A stretch of 64,000 bases of DNA from Amycolatopsis sp. WAC 01376 (GCF_003947415.1 NZ_QHKL01000002.1:1178001-1242000), one strand, 5' to 3'. Positions 9,298 through 17,676 are shown, numbered from the stretch's first letter. Numbers and translations are program-made. The notes: generated from the letters alone by a model not told the origin.

Positions 9298-9777
9298 ATG
9301 TTCGCCGTCCCGGACAACACGCTCGTCATCCCCGAAAACCCCGCCCTGCGCCACCCGGTGCGCGTCGCGCTCGAGTTCGCCGCGGACCGTGACCGCTGGC
9401 GCCACCTGCTGCGCTACGACCCCGAGGAACGATTCTCCGCCCTCGTCGACGCCGACGAACTGCAGGAGATCTGGCTGATGAGCTGGCTGCCCGGCCAGCG
9501 CACCGACCTGCACGACCACGAATTCGCCGCGGGCGCGTTCACCGTGGTCAGCGGGCAGCTGAGCGAGACCGTCGCCCGGCGCGCCGTCGACGGGCGGGCG
9601 GTGACGGAGCTGCATTCGCTGTCGGAGGGCCAGTCTCGCGTCTTCGGCCCCGGGTACATCCACGAAGTGCGCAACGACGGGCCGGACCCGGCCGTCAGCG
9701 TGCACGTCTACCGGCACCAGACCCGCACCATGCGCCCGTACCACCTGGACCCCATCTCGGGCCCGACCCGCATTTAG
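9298..9777 (+). CDS. cysteine dioxygenase family protein (cupin)
   Basis: 159 residues. Single cupin domain with the metal-binding motif DLHDHEFAAGAFTV (about residues 71-84) and a second conserved patch with a histidine in GYIHEVRNDG. The family oxidises cysteine, or related thiols, to the sulfinate using non-haem iron. It is shorter than mammalian enzymes, as usual in bacteria. The ATG at 9298 has GCGAGGA upstream. The polycysteine ORF just upstream supports cysteine as the physiological signal. The stop codon lies inside a hairpin shared with the convergent asparaginase gene. Confidence 0.85.
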   Translation: MFAVPDNTLVIPENPALRHPVRVALEFAADRDRWRHLLRYDPEERFSALVDADELQEIWLMSWLPGQRTDLHDHEFAAGAFTVVSGQLSETVARRAVDGRAVTELHSLSEGQSRVFGPGYIHEVRNDGPDPAVSVHVYRHQTRTMRPYHLDPISGPTRI

Positions 9778-9795
9778 TCCTCTGAATGCCGGGTC
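9765..9795. terminator. bidirectional hairpin over two convergent stop codons
   Basis: GACCCGCAT (9765-9773) pairs with ATGCCGGGTC (9786-9795), with one bulged base, around a 12-nt loop TTAGTCCTCTGA. The stop codon of the cysteine dioxygenase gene lies in the loop, and the asparaginase stop overlaps the right arm. The stretch 9772-9789 matches 63003-63020 at 16 of 18 bases, so it looks like a half-copy of the palindrome at 62999. Confidence 0.6.
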
Positions 9796-10807
9796 AGGCG
9801 AGGTCGCCTCGGAGCCGGAATTCGGCTTCGATGCGGTCTCGCGGAGCGCCGGTGGCGAGCAAGGTGTGCAGCAAGAGCCGGGATTTACGCGGATCCAGCC
9901 AGCCTGCCATGGTCGCGCCCATCGCGATCAGATCCGACTCGGAACCGCGGAAGCCGTAGGTACCGCGGAACGTCGGCCCGGCGCCGGTGCGGCCGGCGAC
10001 CACGATCGGCACCTCCGGCAGCACCCGCTCGATCACGTCGGCGGACCCCGCCGAAACGTGCCCGGCGCCGTTCGCGGCGAGCACTACTCCCTTGACCCCG
10101 GCCTTGACCAGCGTTTCCAGGAGCTCGCCGGTGTCCTCGACGCCGCTCTCGACGATCGGCACCAGCCCGGAGAAGTCCGCGTCCCCCAGTGGTAACGCCG
10201 CCGGGCGGGCGGCGACCGGGTGGAAGTAGTGCACCAAGCCCTCGCTGACGAGCGCGAGCGGCCCGGCGGGATTCGAGGAGAAAGCCTCGACATGGCTCGA
10301 ATGTGTCTTGCGGACCCAGCGCGCGGCGTGGACGTCGTCGTTGAACACGACCAGCGAGCCGCGGCCCCGGCTGCGGGGATCGGCCGCGACGGTCAACGCG
10401 GCGAGCACGTTCCCCGCGCCGTCGGCACTGGGCAGACTGGGATTGCGCATCGCGCCGGTGATCACGATCGGCGCCTCGGAAGCCCACGTCAGTTCGAAGA
10501 AGTACGCAGTCTCTTCGAGCGTGTCCGTGCCCTGGATCACGACGACACCTCGAGCGCCTTCGTCGACGGCTTTGGCGGCCCAGTCCCGTGTCCGGATCAG
10601 GGTCGCGAAGTCCATCGACGCGCTGGAAATCCCCGCGAGCGTCTCCGCGCGGACGTCCATCTCGAGGTCGTCGCCCAGGTCGCCGAGCAGATCGGCGGCG
10701 GTGAGGCGGGGAACGGCGTGGTCTTCACCGTCGCCGGGGACCATGGAGATGGTGCCGCCCAGGGCGGCGACGGCGACAAGGGGCCGATTCACGGGAGAGA
10801 CGCTCAT
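9794..10807 (-). CDS. L-asparaginase (type I/II family)
   Basis: 337 residues; hydrolyses L-asparagine to aspartate and ammonia. The first catalytic motif ALGGTISM is near residue 16 and the second, VVIQGTDTLEETAYF, near residue 93; the N-terminal Thr of GGTI and the Thr-Asp of GTDT are present. There is no signal peptide, so it is probably cytoplasmic. ATG start at 10807. The perfect palindrome upstream (10825-10868) belongs to the 3' end of the preceding methyltransferase gene. Confidence 0.92.
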   Translation of the reverse strand: MSVSPVNRPLVAVAALGGTISMVPGDGEDHAVPRLTAADLLGDLGDDLEMDVRAETLAGISSASMDFATLIRTRDWAAKAVDEGARGVVVIQGTDTLEETAYFFELTWASEAPIVITGAMRNPSLPSADGAGNVLAALTVAADPRSRGRGSLVVFNDDVHAARWVRKTHSSHVEAFSSNPAGPLALVSEGLVHYFHPVAARPAALPLGDADFSGLVPIVESGVEDTGELLETLVKAGVKGVVLAANGAGHVSAGSADVIERVLPEVPIVVAGRTGAGPTFRGTYGFRGSESDLIAMGATMAGWLDPRKSRLLLHTLLATGAPRDRIEAEFRLRGDLA

Positions 10808-10824
10808 GCGGAGAGTCTAGAAAC

Positions 10825-10868
10825 TCGTGAGTGGTAAGTGTCGTTCTAACGACACTTACCACTCACGA
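10825..10868. repeat. perfect 21-bp-arm palindrome (singleton type)
   Basis: Arms 10825-10845 and 10848-10868 are exact reverse complements separated by CT. The arm reads TCGTGAGTGGTAAGTGTCGT. It lies 17 bp before the asparaginase start and 46 bp after the methyltransferase stop, both on the minus strand. Most likely the terminator of the methyltransferase transcript, although an operator for the asparaginase gene cannot be excluded. Confidence 0.75.
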
Positions 10869-10914
10869 CCACCTGTACCGACGCCCACCGCCACCTTCGC
10901 CCACCGCCCACCGC

Positions 10915-11739
10915 TCACCGCGCCTTCACGGCCTCAATGGTGAAACTGGCCGCCAGTCGCTGCGGATCCTCGGTCAGCCGCCATTCCTCGGTCGCCTCGT
11001 TCAGGGTCATGAACCCGGGCAGCGCGTTCCACGGCACGCTGTCGTGCTCCACGAGACGCGTCAGTGTCAGCCCCGCGTCGAGCAGCGACGTGACGATCTC
11101 GCCCAGCCCGTGGTTCCACTCGTGCGTCCGGTTGTGCTGGAACGAGACGTCGGTGTCCACATAGGTCCCCGGCTCGTCGAACACCAGCGGTTCGGCCTGC
11201 TCGAAGTACGGATAGCGCGGCGTGATCATCGGCTGGGTCTCGTCGAGGGTGCCCAGCATCGGGTGCATGTCCCGGATGAACAGCCGCCCGCCCGGCCGCA
11301 GCAACGCGCCGACGACCTGTCCCCAGCGGGTGATGTCGGGCAGCCAGCAGAGCGCGCCGATTCCCGTGTAGACGAGGTCGAATTCCCCGGCGCCCAGTAC
11401 GTCGGCGGCACCGTACACATCGGACTCGTGGTAGTCGATCTCCGCACCGGTCTCGGCGGCCAGCCGTCGCGCGATCTCCAGCGCGGGCGTGGAGAAGTCG
11501 AGGCCGGTCATCCGTGCGCCGAGGCGGGACAGGGAAAGCGTGTCCGTGCCGATATGACACTGCAGGTGCACGCCGCGCGCGCCGGACACGTCGCCCAGCA
11601 GCGGCCGGTCGAAGGTGACCACGCCGCTGAGGTGCGTGGGGTCCGCGACGAACTTCTCGTAGCCGTAATCCGCCGACGCCGCGTGCGCGGGGGCGCGTTC
11701 GTCCCAGTTCGCGCGGTTGACGGTCACGTAGTCCGTCAT
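10915..11739 (-). CDS. SAM-dependent class I methyltransferase
   Basis: 274 residues with a Rossmann methyltransferase core: the glycine-poor motif I region reads GVHLQCHIGTDTLSLSRLGA (about residues 55-75), followed by GLDFSTPALEIARRL as the acidic SAM-ribose loop and FDLVYTGIGALCWLPD as motif II/III. The substrate cannot be told. The ATG at 11739 overlaps the stop of the upstream VOC gene (ATGA), so the two are coupled. No metabolic context defines the role. Confidence 0.85.
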   Translation of the reverse strand: MTDYVTVNRANWDERAPAHAASADYGYEKFVADPTHLSGVVTFDRPLLGDVSGARGVHLQCHIGTDTLSLSRLGARMTGLDFSTPALEIARRLAAETGAEIDYHESDVYGAADVLGAGEFDLVYTGIGALCWLPDITRWGQVVGALLRPGGRLFIRDMHPMLGTLDETQPMITPRYPYFEQAEPLVFDEPGTYVDTDVSFQHNRTHEWNHGLGEIVTSLLDAGLTLTRLVEHDSVPWNALPGFMTLNEATEEWRLTEDPQRLAASFTIEAVKAR

Positions 11740-12116
11740 GAAGTGGCGGCTTTTTCGGCGGCGCTGCGCAGCACACAGAATTCGTTGCCCTCGGGGTCGC
11801 CGAGGACGACCCAGCCGGTGCCGTCCGGGTTGCGCCGGTCGTGCACGAGGGTCGCGCCGAGCTTCAGCAGACGCTCCATTTCCTCGTCGCGCGGGATGTC
11901 CGGCGTGAGGCAGAGGTGGATCCGGTTCTTCACCGTCTTCGGCTCCGGGACTTCCCCGAAGAACAGGGTCACGCCGTTGCCCAGCTCGATGATCGCTTCG
12001 GGGTCGCCGGGTTGATCGTCGTCGGCCATCGGCTTGCCGACGACACCGCTCCAAAATCGCCCCAGTTCGTAGGCGTCGGCGCAGTCGAAGAAGAAGTTCT
12101 GTACGACAGAGGTCAT
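11736..12116 (-). CDS. VOC (glyoxalase/bleomycin-resistance) family protein
   Basis: 126 residues, one VOC module pair (VVQNFFFDCADAYELGRFWSG at the start, LCLTPDIPRDEEMERLLKLG and GWVVLGDPEGNEFCVL later). The final motif is typical of the actinobacterial subfamily annotated as glyoxalase-like. The fold serves glyoxalases, dioxygenases and drug-binding proteins, so no substrate is proposed. First gene of a two-gene unit with the overlapping methyltransferase. Confidence 0.85.
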   Translation of the reverse strand: MTSVVQNFFFDCADAYELGRFWSGVVGKPMADDDQPGDPEAIIELGNGVTLFFGEVPEPKTVKNRIHLCLTPDIPRDEEMERLLKLGATLVHDRRNPDGTGWVVLGDPEGNEFCVLRSAAEKAATS

Positions 12117-12158
12117 GACGCCGCAGTCTGCCCGAGCCCGCGAAGCCCGGCCAACGGT

Positions 12159-12896
12159 TTAAGCGAGGCGAAGCCCGGGCGACCGATGCACCTGCCGTTC
12201 CGCGTCGATGACCAGCACCTGGCACCCTGGTTGCGACGCGACCCAAGCGATCCCTTCGGTCCCCATCGCGAAAGCGGCCGTGGCCAGGGAATCCGCGGTG
12301 ACGAGGTCGTCGGCCGCGACCGTGACGCTCAGCAGCCCGGTGGGCGGGCGCCCGGTCCGCCCGTCCAGGATGTGCGCGCCACGCTCGTATTCCGCCGAAG
12401 TCGCGACGGCGCCGCCGGACGATTCCACCACGGCGCACACCGCGCCGGGCTGTTCGGGATGCCGGATGCCGACCCGCCAGGCGCGGCCGGGTTCCGGTTC
12501 GCCCGCGGTGACGACGTCCCCGCCCGCGTTGAGGCAGAAGACGTCCAGCCCTTCGGCCAGTAGAAGGGACGCCGCCCGTTGCACCGCCCAGCCCTTGACC
12601 ACCGCGTTCGGGTCGAGCCGTCGTCCGGGGAGCCGGGCGGTGAACGCCCCGCCGGACAGCCGTTCGTAGTGGTCGCACAGCGAAAGCACTTCCAGGAGGT
12701 CGTCGCTCAGCTCCGAGGGCGCGAGTTCGCCGCGGTCGTAACGGCACACCTCGCTGTCGGCCTTGAACGGACTGAACCGCGCGTCGACCTCCCGCAACCA
12801 GCCGAAGACGCCGTCGATGGCGTGGTCGACCAGAGCGCCGCCCGCCCGGACGTCGACCGAGACCGGCAGCCCCATCACCTGTTCGACGCGGTTCAT
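12159..12896 (-). CDS. apbE: FAD:protein FMN transferase
   Basis: 245 residues. ApbE enzymes attach FMN from FAD to a Ser/Thr of target proteins through a phosphodiester bond. Visible motifs are EQVMGLPVSVDV at the N-terminus, DPNAVVKGWAVQRAASLL (the usual KG-A patch), CLNAGGDVVTAGEP and a C-terminal AFAMGTEGIAWV. No clear signal peptide is seen. It overlaps the FMN-binding protein gene by 4 bp (ATGA), and that protein carries the expected acceptor motif, so it is the probable substrate. Confidence 0.92.
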   Translation of the reverse strand: MNRVEQVMGLPVSVDVRAGGALVDHAIDGVFGWLREVDARFSPFKADSEVCRYDRGELAPSELSDDLLEVLSLCDHYERLSGGAFTARLPGRRLDPNAVVKGWAVQRAASLLLAEGLDVFCLNAGGDVVTAGEPEPGRAWRVGIRHPEQPGAVCAVVESSGGAVATSAEYERGAHILDGRTGRPPTGLLSVTVAADDLVTADSLATAAFAMGTEGIAWVASQPGCQVLVIDAERQVHRSPGLRLA

Positions 12897-13309
12897 CTGG
12901 CGTCCAGCGCCGCCTGCAGTGATTTGACGTACGACTCGCTCGTCGACGTCGCCCCGGAGACGGTGTCGATGTCGGCGCTCTGCGCGGTCAGCGTCTCCTC
13001 CTGCAGAATCGGGATCGCGGCGACCCCGCGGCCGCTGGTCGGCCGTTGCAGCAGGCGGACTTCGGAGATCTTGTCCTCGGCCGAGATCACCAGCCGCACC
13101 TGCACGGTGCCGTAGCGGTTGCTCTCGACCGAGCCGTCGATGGTGCGTGCGGCGCCTTCGGAAGCGCCACCGTCCGAAGTAGACGATGTCGGGGCGGGCG
13201 CGGCGACGGCCACGGTCTCCGATCCGAGCGGGCCCGGTTCGTACAGCCAGACACCGAGGAAGCCCGCGGCCGAAAGCGCGACCGTGGCGGCGACGATGGT
13301 CTTCTTCAT
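12893..13309 (-). CDS. membrane-anchored FMN-binding domain protein, ApbE target
   Basis: 138 residues. An N-terminal hydrophobic segment (about 5-22) is a signal anchor; a Ser/Ala/Pro-rich linker follows to about 55. The FMN_bind domain (about 58-138) ends with DTVSGATSTSESYVKSL, where Thr121 in SGAT is the expected covalent FMN site. The domain should face outside. It sits 17 bp downstream of the ferric-reductase-like gene and overlaps apbE, giving a three-gene electron-transfer unit. Confidence 0.9.
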   Translation of the reverse strand: MKKTIVAATVALSAAGFLGVWLYEPGPLGSETVAVAAPAPTSSTSDGGASEGAARTIDGSVESNRYGTVQVRLVISAEDKISEVRLLQRPTSGRGVAAIPILQEETLTAQSADIDTVSGATSTSESYVKSLQAALDAR

Positions 13310-13326
13310 GATCGGGTCTCCCTGAC

Positions 13327-14682
13327 TCAGGCGGCGAGGCTGAAGCGTTCGGCGTGGACCTGCTGGTTCGGCACCCGTAGTTCCCGCAGGCTGCGCAGCG
13401 TCGCCGACGTCATCCCTGGCGGACCGCAGACGAAGACGTCCCGTTCCCGGATGTCCGGCACCAGCTGCCGCAGGCTGTGCGCGCCGAGCACCGGACCGTG
13501 CGGACCGGCCTGATCGGACGGTCCACTGAGGACCCGGACGACCGCGCCGCGCGCCCGCGCGAGCCCGATCAGCTCCGGCAGCAGGACGGCGTCGAACTGG
13601 GTGCGGACCCGGTAGAGGACGACGACGTGTCCGGAGATCTCTTCCAGCAGAGCACGGATCGGCGTGATCCCGACGCCGCCCGCGACCAGCAGCGCGTCCG
13701 GTTTCTGTTGGTGCATCGTGGTGAACGCGCCGTACGGGCCTTCGGCGAACACGCGGGTGCCGACCTTCAGCGACCGCAAGGACGCGCTGCCGTCACCGGC
13801 GGCTTTCGCGGTCAGCCGCAGGGTGCGGCCGTCCGGCGCGGCCGACAGCGAGAACGGGTTGCCTTGCCACCAGCGATCCCTGGTCATGAAGCGCCACAGG
13901 AAGAACTGGCCCGCCCGCGCGGGCATCTTGTCGAGGTGCGCACCGGAGATGTACACCGAGACGACGTCGTCGGATTCCGGGACCACGGCGACGACTCGCA
14001 ACTTGTGACGCAGGTTCCGTGCCAGCGGCAGCGCCACGCGGCCGGCGAAGACCGAGCCGAGCGCGACACCCCACACCGCCCACCAGTAGACCTGAGCACC
14101 CGGCGACGACGCGAACGATCCGCCGAGCGCGATCTGATGGCTGAACGCCAGCACGACCGCGGCATAGGTGTAGAGATGGAGGAAATGCCAGGTCTCGTAC
14201 GCCAGCCGGCGGCGGGCGAAGCGAGCGGAAACGGCGCCGACGAGCAAGATCAGCGCGAACGCGACGACAGCGCGAAGGATCCCCTCCAGTTTGGTCACCA
14301 TCGTGACGAACTCGTCCACCACGCCGCTGTCCTCGACCTGCGCGTAGCCGAAGACGATGAAGACGAAATGCGCGAGCAGCGTCCACAGCAGGCTGAACCC
14401 GGTCCAGCGGTGCCAGCCGGTGAGCTTGTCCATCCCGAGACGGCGGTCGAACCACGGCAGCCGCGCGACCAGCAGCAGCTGGAACGCCATCGTCAGCGCC
14501 CCGTACAGCCCGGCGAGTCTGCCGATACTGATGAACACGTTGTCCGATGGCCCGGCGGCGAAGAAGAGCATGGTGACGGTGGCCACGTTGGCCCCGAGGA
14601 AGAGAAAGAGCCCGGCGCGTGCGGCGATCCTGGGACGGATCGCCGGGCGCGGTCTCACGGCGGTCTGCGTCATGGTGGTCAC
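13327..14682 (-). CDS. ferric-reductase-like transmembrane flavoreductase
   Basis: About 451 residues. A six-helix ferric-reductase-like membrane domain (about 25-230) holds possible haem-ligand histidines in TGWHRWTGF, LLAHFVFIVFG, WHFLHLY and LAFSHQ. A FAD-binding domain follows (GNPFSLSAAPDG) and an NAD(P)-binding domain (AGGVGITPIRALLEE, VFVCGPPGMT). It should move electrons from cytoplasmic NAD(P)H across the membrane. The GTG at 14682 is preferred because GGAAGGA lies 7 bp before it; ATG at 14673 is the alternative. Divergent from the two-component system. Confidence 0.88.
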   Translation of the reverse strand: MTTMTQTAVRPRPAIRPRIAARAGLFLFLGANVATVTMLFFAAGPSDNVFISIGRLAGLYGALTMAFQLLLVARLPWFDRRLGMDKLTGWHRWTGFSLLWTLLAHFVFIVFGYAQVEDSGVVDEFVTMVTKLEGILRAVVAFALILLVGAVSARFARRRLAYETWHFLHLYTYAAVVLAFSHQIALGGSFASSPGAQVYWWAVWGVALGSVFAGRVALPLARNLRHKLRVVAVVPESDDVVSVYISGAHLDKMPARAGQFFLWRFMTRDRWWQGNPFSLSAAPDGRTLRLTAKAAGDGSASLRSLKVGTRVFAEGPYGAFTTMHQQKPDALLVAGGVGITPIRALLEEISGHVVVLYRVRTQFDAVLLPELIGLARARGAVVRVLSGPSDQAGPHGPVLGAHSLRQLVPDIRERDVFVCGPPGMTSATLRSLRELRVPNQQVHAERFSLAA

Positions 14683-14730
14683 ACGTGGTTCCTTCCGGTC
14701 CGGTTCAAGAACCGAGCCTCCTGCGCCAAC

Positions 14731-14769
14731 CTGTGACCTTTCTTGGCGGAAGCTGTCGGCTTCCTGTCG
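14731..14769. promoter_or_regulatory. 11-bp-phased direct repeats, candidate response-regulator site
   Basis: CTGTGA at 14731, CTGTCG at 14753 and CTGTCG at 14764 lie 22 and 11 bp apart, the phasing used by OmpR/PhoB-type regulators. They occupy the 136-bp divergent gap between the flavin electron-transfer operon and the OmpR-family regulator gene, about 50-85 bp from either start. This suggests the regulator controls itself and the operon. Confidence 0.55.
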
Positions 14770-14818
14770 TATGCGCTCCCGCCTCGCCCTCGCGCGCGCG
14801 TTGACGGAGGATGGCGTG

Positions 14819-15514
14819 GTGAACACCGAGAACCCCGTCCGCCTGCTGGTGGTGGACGACGAGCCGCATATCGCCGACCTCGTGGCCACCGTCGCCCGCT
14901 ACGAGGGCTGGCAGGCCGTCACCGCCGGATCGGGCGAGGCCGCGCTCGAACGCGCCGCCGAATTCGCGCCCGACATCGTCGTGCTCGATCTGATGCTGCC
15001 GGGGATCGACGGGTTCACCGTGCTGGACAAGCTGCGCGAATCCGGGACGGCGGTGCCCGTCGTCTTCCTCACCGCGAAGGACGCGACGGCGGATCGTGTC
15101 GCCGGGCTCACCCGGGGCGGCGACGATTACCTCGTCAAGCCGTTCTCCGTCGAGGAACTGATGGCGCGCCTGCGCGCGGTCCTTCGGCGGAGCACCAACC
15201 AGGCCAAGGCAGCGGTGCTGCGGGTCGGCGACCTGACCCTGAACGAGGACACCCGCGAGGTCGTCCGCGACGGCGAACCCGCGGAGCTGACCCCGACCGA
15301 GTACGAACTGCTGCGCTACCTCATGCGGCGTTCGCCGTCGGTGCTGACCAAGGCGCAGATCCTCGACCACGTCTGGGAGTACGACTTCGGCGGCCGGTCC
15401 AATGTGGTCGAACTCGTCATCTCGCATCTGCGCCGCAAACTCGACGCGGGCAACGAACCGCTGATCCACACCGTGCGCGGCGTCGGCTACGTCGTCCGGC
15501 AGGCGGCGAGATGA
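14819..15514 (+). CDS. OmpR/PhoB-family response regulator
   Basis: 231 residues. Receiver domain (about 8-120) with the acidic pair in VVDDEPH, phospho-acceptor Asp57 in VLDLMLPG, and the conserved lysine in YLVKPFS. A winged-helix DNA-binding domain occupies about 135-228 (ELTPTEYELLRYLMR, HTVRGVGYV). GTG at 14819 has GGAGG 8 bp upstream; GTG at 14816 is equally in frame. The stop overlaps the histidine kinase ATG (ATGA). The partner operon probably includes the divergent flavin electron-transfer genes. Confidence 0.93.
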   Translation: MNTENPVRLLVVDDEPHIADLVATVARYEGWQAVTAGSGEAALERAAEFAPDIVVLDLMLPGIDGFTVLDKLRESGTAVPVVFLTAKDATADRVAGLTRGGDDYLVKPFSVEELMARLRAVLRRSTNQAKAAVLRVGDLTLNEDTREVVRDGEPAELTPTEYELLRYLMRRSPSVLTKAQILDHVWEYDFGGRSNVVELVISHLRRKLDAGNEPLIHTVRGVGYVVRQAAR

Positions 15515-16965
15515 CCATGCTGCGCCGGTGGTACGACGCCTGGCGCCGATCGAGGCTCGGGACTCGGCTGGCGCTCGGGCTGGGAGTACTGGCGCTGGTC
15601 GTGTTCGCCGTCGTCGGCACCGTGATGGTCGGCATCATGAAGGGCTATCTGAACGACCGGCTCGACGAACAGCTCGCCAAGACCCAGATCAGCCAGGTGC
15701 CGTCGCTGCGCACCACGCACGGCGGGAAACCGCAGCAGGCCTACGGCTGGTTCTCCGCGGTGTTCGCGGTGCAGGACGGCGACGCGCTGCCGCAGGCCGG
15801 CGGTTCCCTTCCACCGGACACGAAGGCGCTCGAAAAAGTCGCCGAGGACGCGACGCGGACCGAAGTGCTGCGCACCGTCTACATCGAGGACAAGGGCACC
15901 TACCGGGTCCGGGCCTGCCCGATCGAGCCGGACCGGAACATCGTGCTGGTCAGCGCCGCCCCGCAGGCCGATCTGGACCGGACGGTGAGCCAGCTGGTGA
16001 TGGTCGAGGTCGTCGCGTTCCTGCTGGCGCTGGCGGTGCTGGTGATCGCGGGACGGCTGGTGCTGCGGCGCGGGCTGCGGCCGCTGAGCGACATGGCCGG
16101 GACGGCACACGACATCGCGTCACACGACCTCACCACGAACGCCGATCTCCCGGTGCGCGCGCGGGCGAACGGCGGCGGCGCGGAGGTCGAGGAGCTGCGG
16201 ACGGCGTTCAACCTGATGCTGGCGCACCTCGATTCCTCACTCGTCGCGCGCCGCGAGGCGAACGAACGGCTGCGGCGGTTCATCGCCGACGCCTCCCACG
16301 AACTGCGCACGCCCCTGACGTCGATCCGGGGCTACGCCGAGCTTTTCCGCTACGCCGCGGCGAACGAACCCGCCGAACGCGACGCGCATCTGTCGAAGAT
16401 CCGGGAAGAGACCGAGCGGATGAGCGTGCTCGTCGACGACCTCCTGCTCCTCGCGCGCCTCGACGCGCCGGAGACCGAGGCGCCGCTGCGGCTGGTGGAC
16501 GTCGACATCGCCGAGCTGATCACCGACGCGGGGGAGGCCTTCGCCGCCGGCCGCCCGGAGCATCCGCTGAGCCTCGGCGCATTACCGGAAGGTGTTGTCC
16601 TGCAAGCGGATCCGGTGCGCCTGCGGCAGGTGCTGGACAACCTGCTCGCCAACGCCGCGGTGCACACGCCGCCCGGGACGGCGGTCGCTTTGTCGGCTTC
16701 GGCTTCGGACTCGGAGGTCGTGCTGCGGGTGAGCGATGCCGGGCCGGGGATCCCGCCGGAAGCGCGGGAGCGGATCTTCGACCGGTTCTACCGCGTGGAC
16801 ACCGCTCGCACGCGCGGCAACGGCGGGACCGGGCTCGGGCTTTCGGTGGTGCTCTCGCTGGTCTCCGCGCACGGCGGGACGATCGAGGTCGAGAGCGTGC
16901 CGGGGGCGACGACGTTCACCGTGCGGCTGCCGCGCCACCGCCCGGTCCCTTCCCGGATGTCATGA
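15511..16965 (+). CDS. sensor histidine kinase
   Basis: 484 residues. Two membrane helices (about 22-44 and 165-187) flank an extracellular sensor region of about 120 residues; a HAMP segment follows. HisKA carries His263 in ASHELRTPLTS. The ATPase domain shows the N box VLDNLLANAAVHTP, G1 box SDAGPGIPPE and G2 box GGTGLGLSVV. It overlaps the regulator gene by 4 bp. The last codons and the TGA stop lie inside the left arm of the palindrome at 16954, so that repeat defines the C-terminus (RMS). Confidence 0.93.
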   Translation: MTMLRRWYDAWRRSRLGTRLALGLGVLALVVFAVVGTVMVGIMKGYLNDRLDEQLAKTQISQVPSLRTTHGGKPQQAYGWFSAVFAVQDGDALPQAGGSLPPDTKALEKVAEDATRTEVLRTVYIEDKGTYRVRACPIEPDRNIVLVSAAPQADLDRTVSQLVMVEVVAFLLALAVLVIAGRLVLRRGLRPLSDMAGTAHDIASHDLTTNADLPVRARANGGGAEVEELRTAFNLMLAHLDSSLVARREANERLRRFIADASHELRTPLTSIRGYAELFRYAAANEPAERDAHLSKIREETERMSVLVDDLLLLARLDAPETEAPLRLVDVDIAELITDAGEAFAAGRPEHPLSLGALPEGVVLQADPVRLRQVLDNLLANAAVHTPPGTAVALSASASDSEVVLRVSDAGPGIPPEARERIFDRFYRVDTARTRGNGGTGLGLSVVLSLVSAHGGTIEVESVPGATTFTVRLPRHRPVPSRMS

Positions 16966-17016
16966 AAGGGTCGTTCAGGACATTTTTTGTCCTGAACGAC
17001 CCTTTCATGACATCCG
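16954..17016. repeat. long palindrome, sub-family C copy 1
   Basis: Perfect 29-bp arms (16954-16982 and 16988-17016) around a TTTTT loop; the arm begins CGGATGTCATGAAAGGGTCG. It overlaps the last bases and stop codon of the histidine kinase gene and ends 6 bp before the convergent PNPOx gene. The copy at 43248 has the same arms, but its loop-closing pair is G-C instead of A-T. Probable bidirectional terminator. Confidence 0.85.
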
Positions 17017-17022
17017 CGAGCG

Positions 17023-17676
17023 CTACCCGACCCGCCCCTTCACATGCTCCGGCACCGTCCACTCCGAAACCAGGTCCGCCGACGGCTCCGGTTCCCCGAA
17101 CACGGTCCGCACCGGCAGCACCCCCGCCCACGAGAGGTCGGCCGCGACCTCGTCCTCGGGATCGTCGGGACCCTCGCCGCGCATCTTCACCGACGCCTCG
17201 GTGAGGTCCAGTTCCAGCACCGAAACGGACGCGAACTCCTTCGCGTTGACGTCGCGCGCGTGCTCCCACGAACCGGGCGCGAGGTGGTCGGTCAGCACGT
17301 GGAGGGCGTGCATCTTGCGGTCGGCGTCGGTGACGCCGGCGGCCTTGCCCAGGATCACGGCGCTGCGGTAGTTCATCGAGTGGTTGTTGATCGAGCGCGC
17401 GTAGACGATGCCGTCGAGCAGGGTCACCGTGACGCAGACCTCGACGCCGTCGGAATCGCGCATACTCTTCGCCCCGGTGGATCCGTGCAGGTAGAGCGTG
17501 TTCCCGTCGCGGCCGTAGCCGGTCGGGATGACCACCGGGGCGCCGTCGCGCACGACGCCGAGGTGGCAGATCAGGCCTTCGTCGAGCACCGCGTACAGCG
17601 CCGAGCGGTCGCTGAGCGCGCGGTTCTTCTTGCGGCCGAGAGTGGTCCTGTCGGTGGGTGAGAGCGGGGTGGACAT
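17023..17676 (-). CDS. pyridoxamine 5'-phosphate oxidase family protein
   Basis: 217 residues with the split-barrel flavin-binding fold: GLICHLGVVRDGAPVVIPTG, then LYLHGSTGAKSMR, typical of small PNPOx-like proteins binding FMN or F420. The biochemical reaction is not assigned. The ATG at 17676 was chosen over an upstream one at 17694 because it starts at the conserved region and leaves a larger divergent promoter. It diverges from a MocR/PdxR-type regulator, which supports a link to vitamin B6. Confidence 0.85.
   Translation of the reverse strand: MSTPLSPTDRTTLGRKKNRALSDRSALYAVLDEGLICHLGVVRDGAPVVIPTGYGRDGNTLYLHGSTGAKSMRDSDGVEVCVTVTLLDGIVYARSINNHSMNYRSAVILGKAAGVTDADRKMHALHVLTDHLAPGSWEHARDVNAKEFASVSVLELDLTEASVKMRGEGPDDPEDEVAADLSWAGVLPVRTVFGEPEPSADLVSEWTVPEHVKGRVG

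Noticed and set aside
14743..16965. Single long frame continuing through the response regulator region into the kinase
   Set aside because: The part before 15511 is a shifted frame of the regulator gene; the kinase starts at 15511 with an ATGA overlap.
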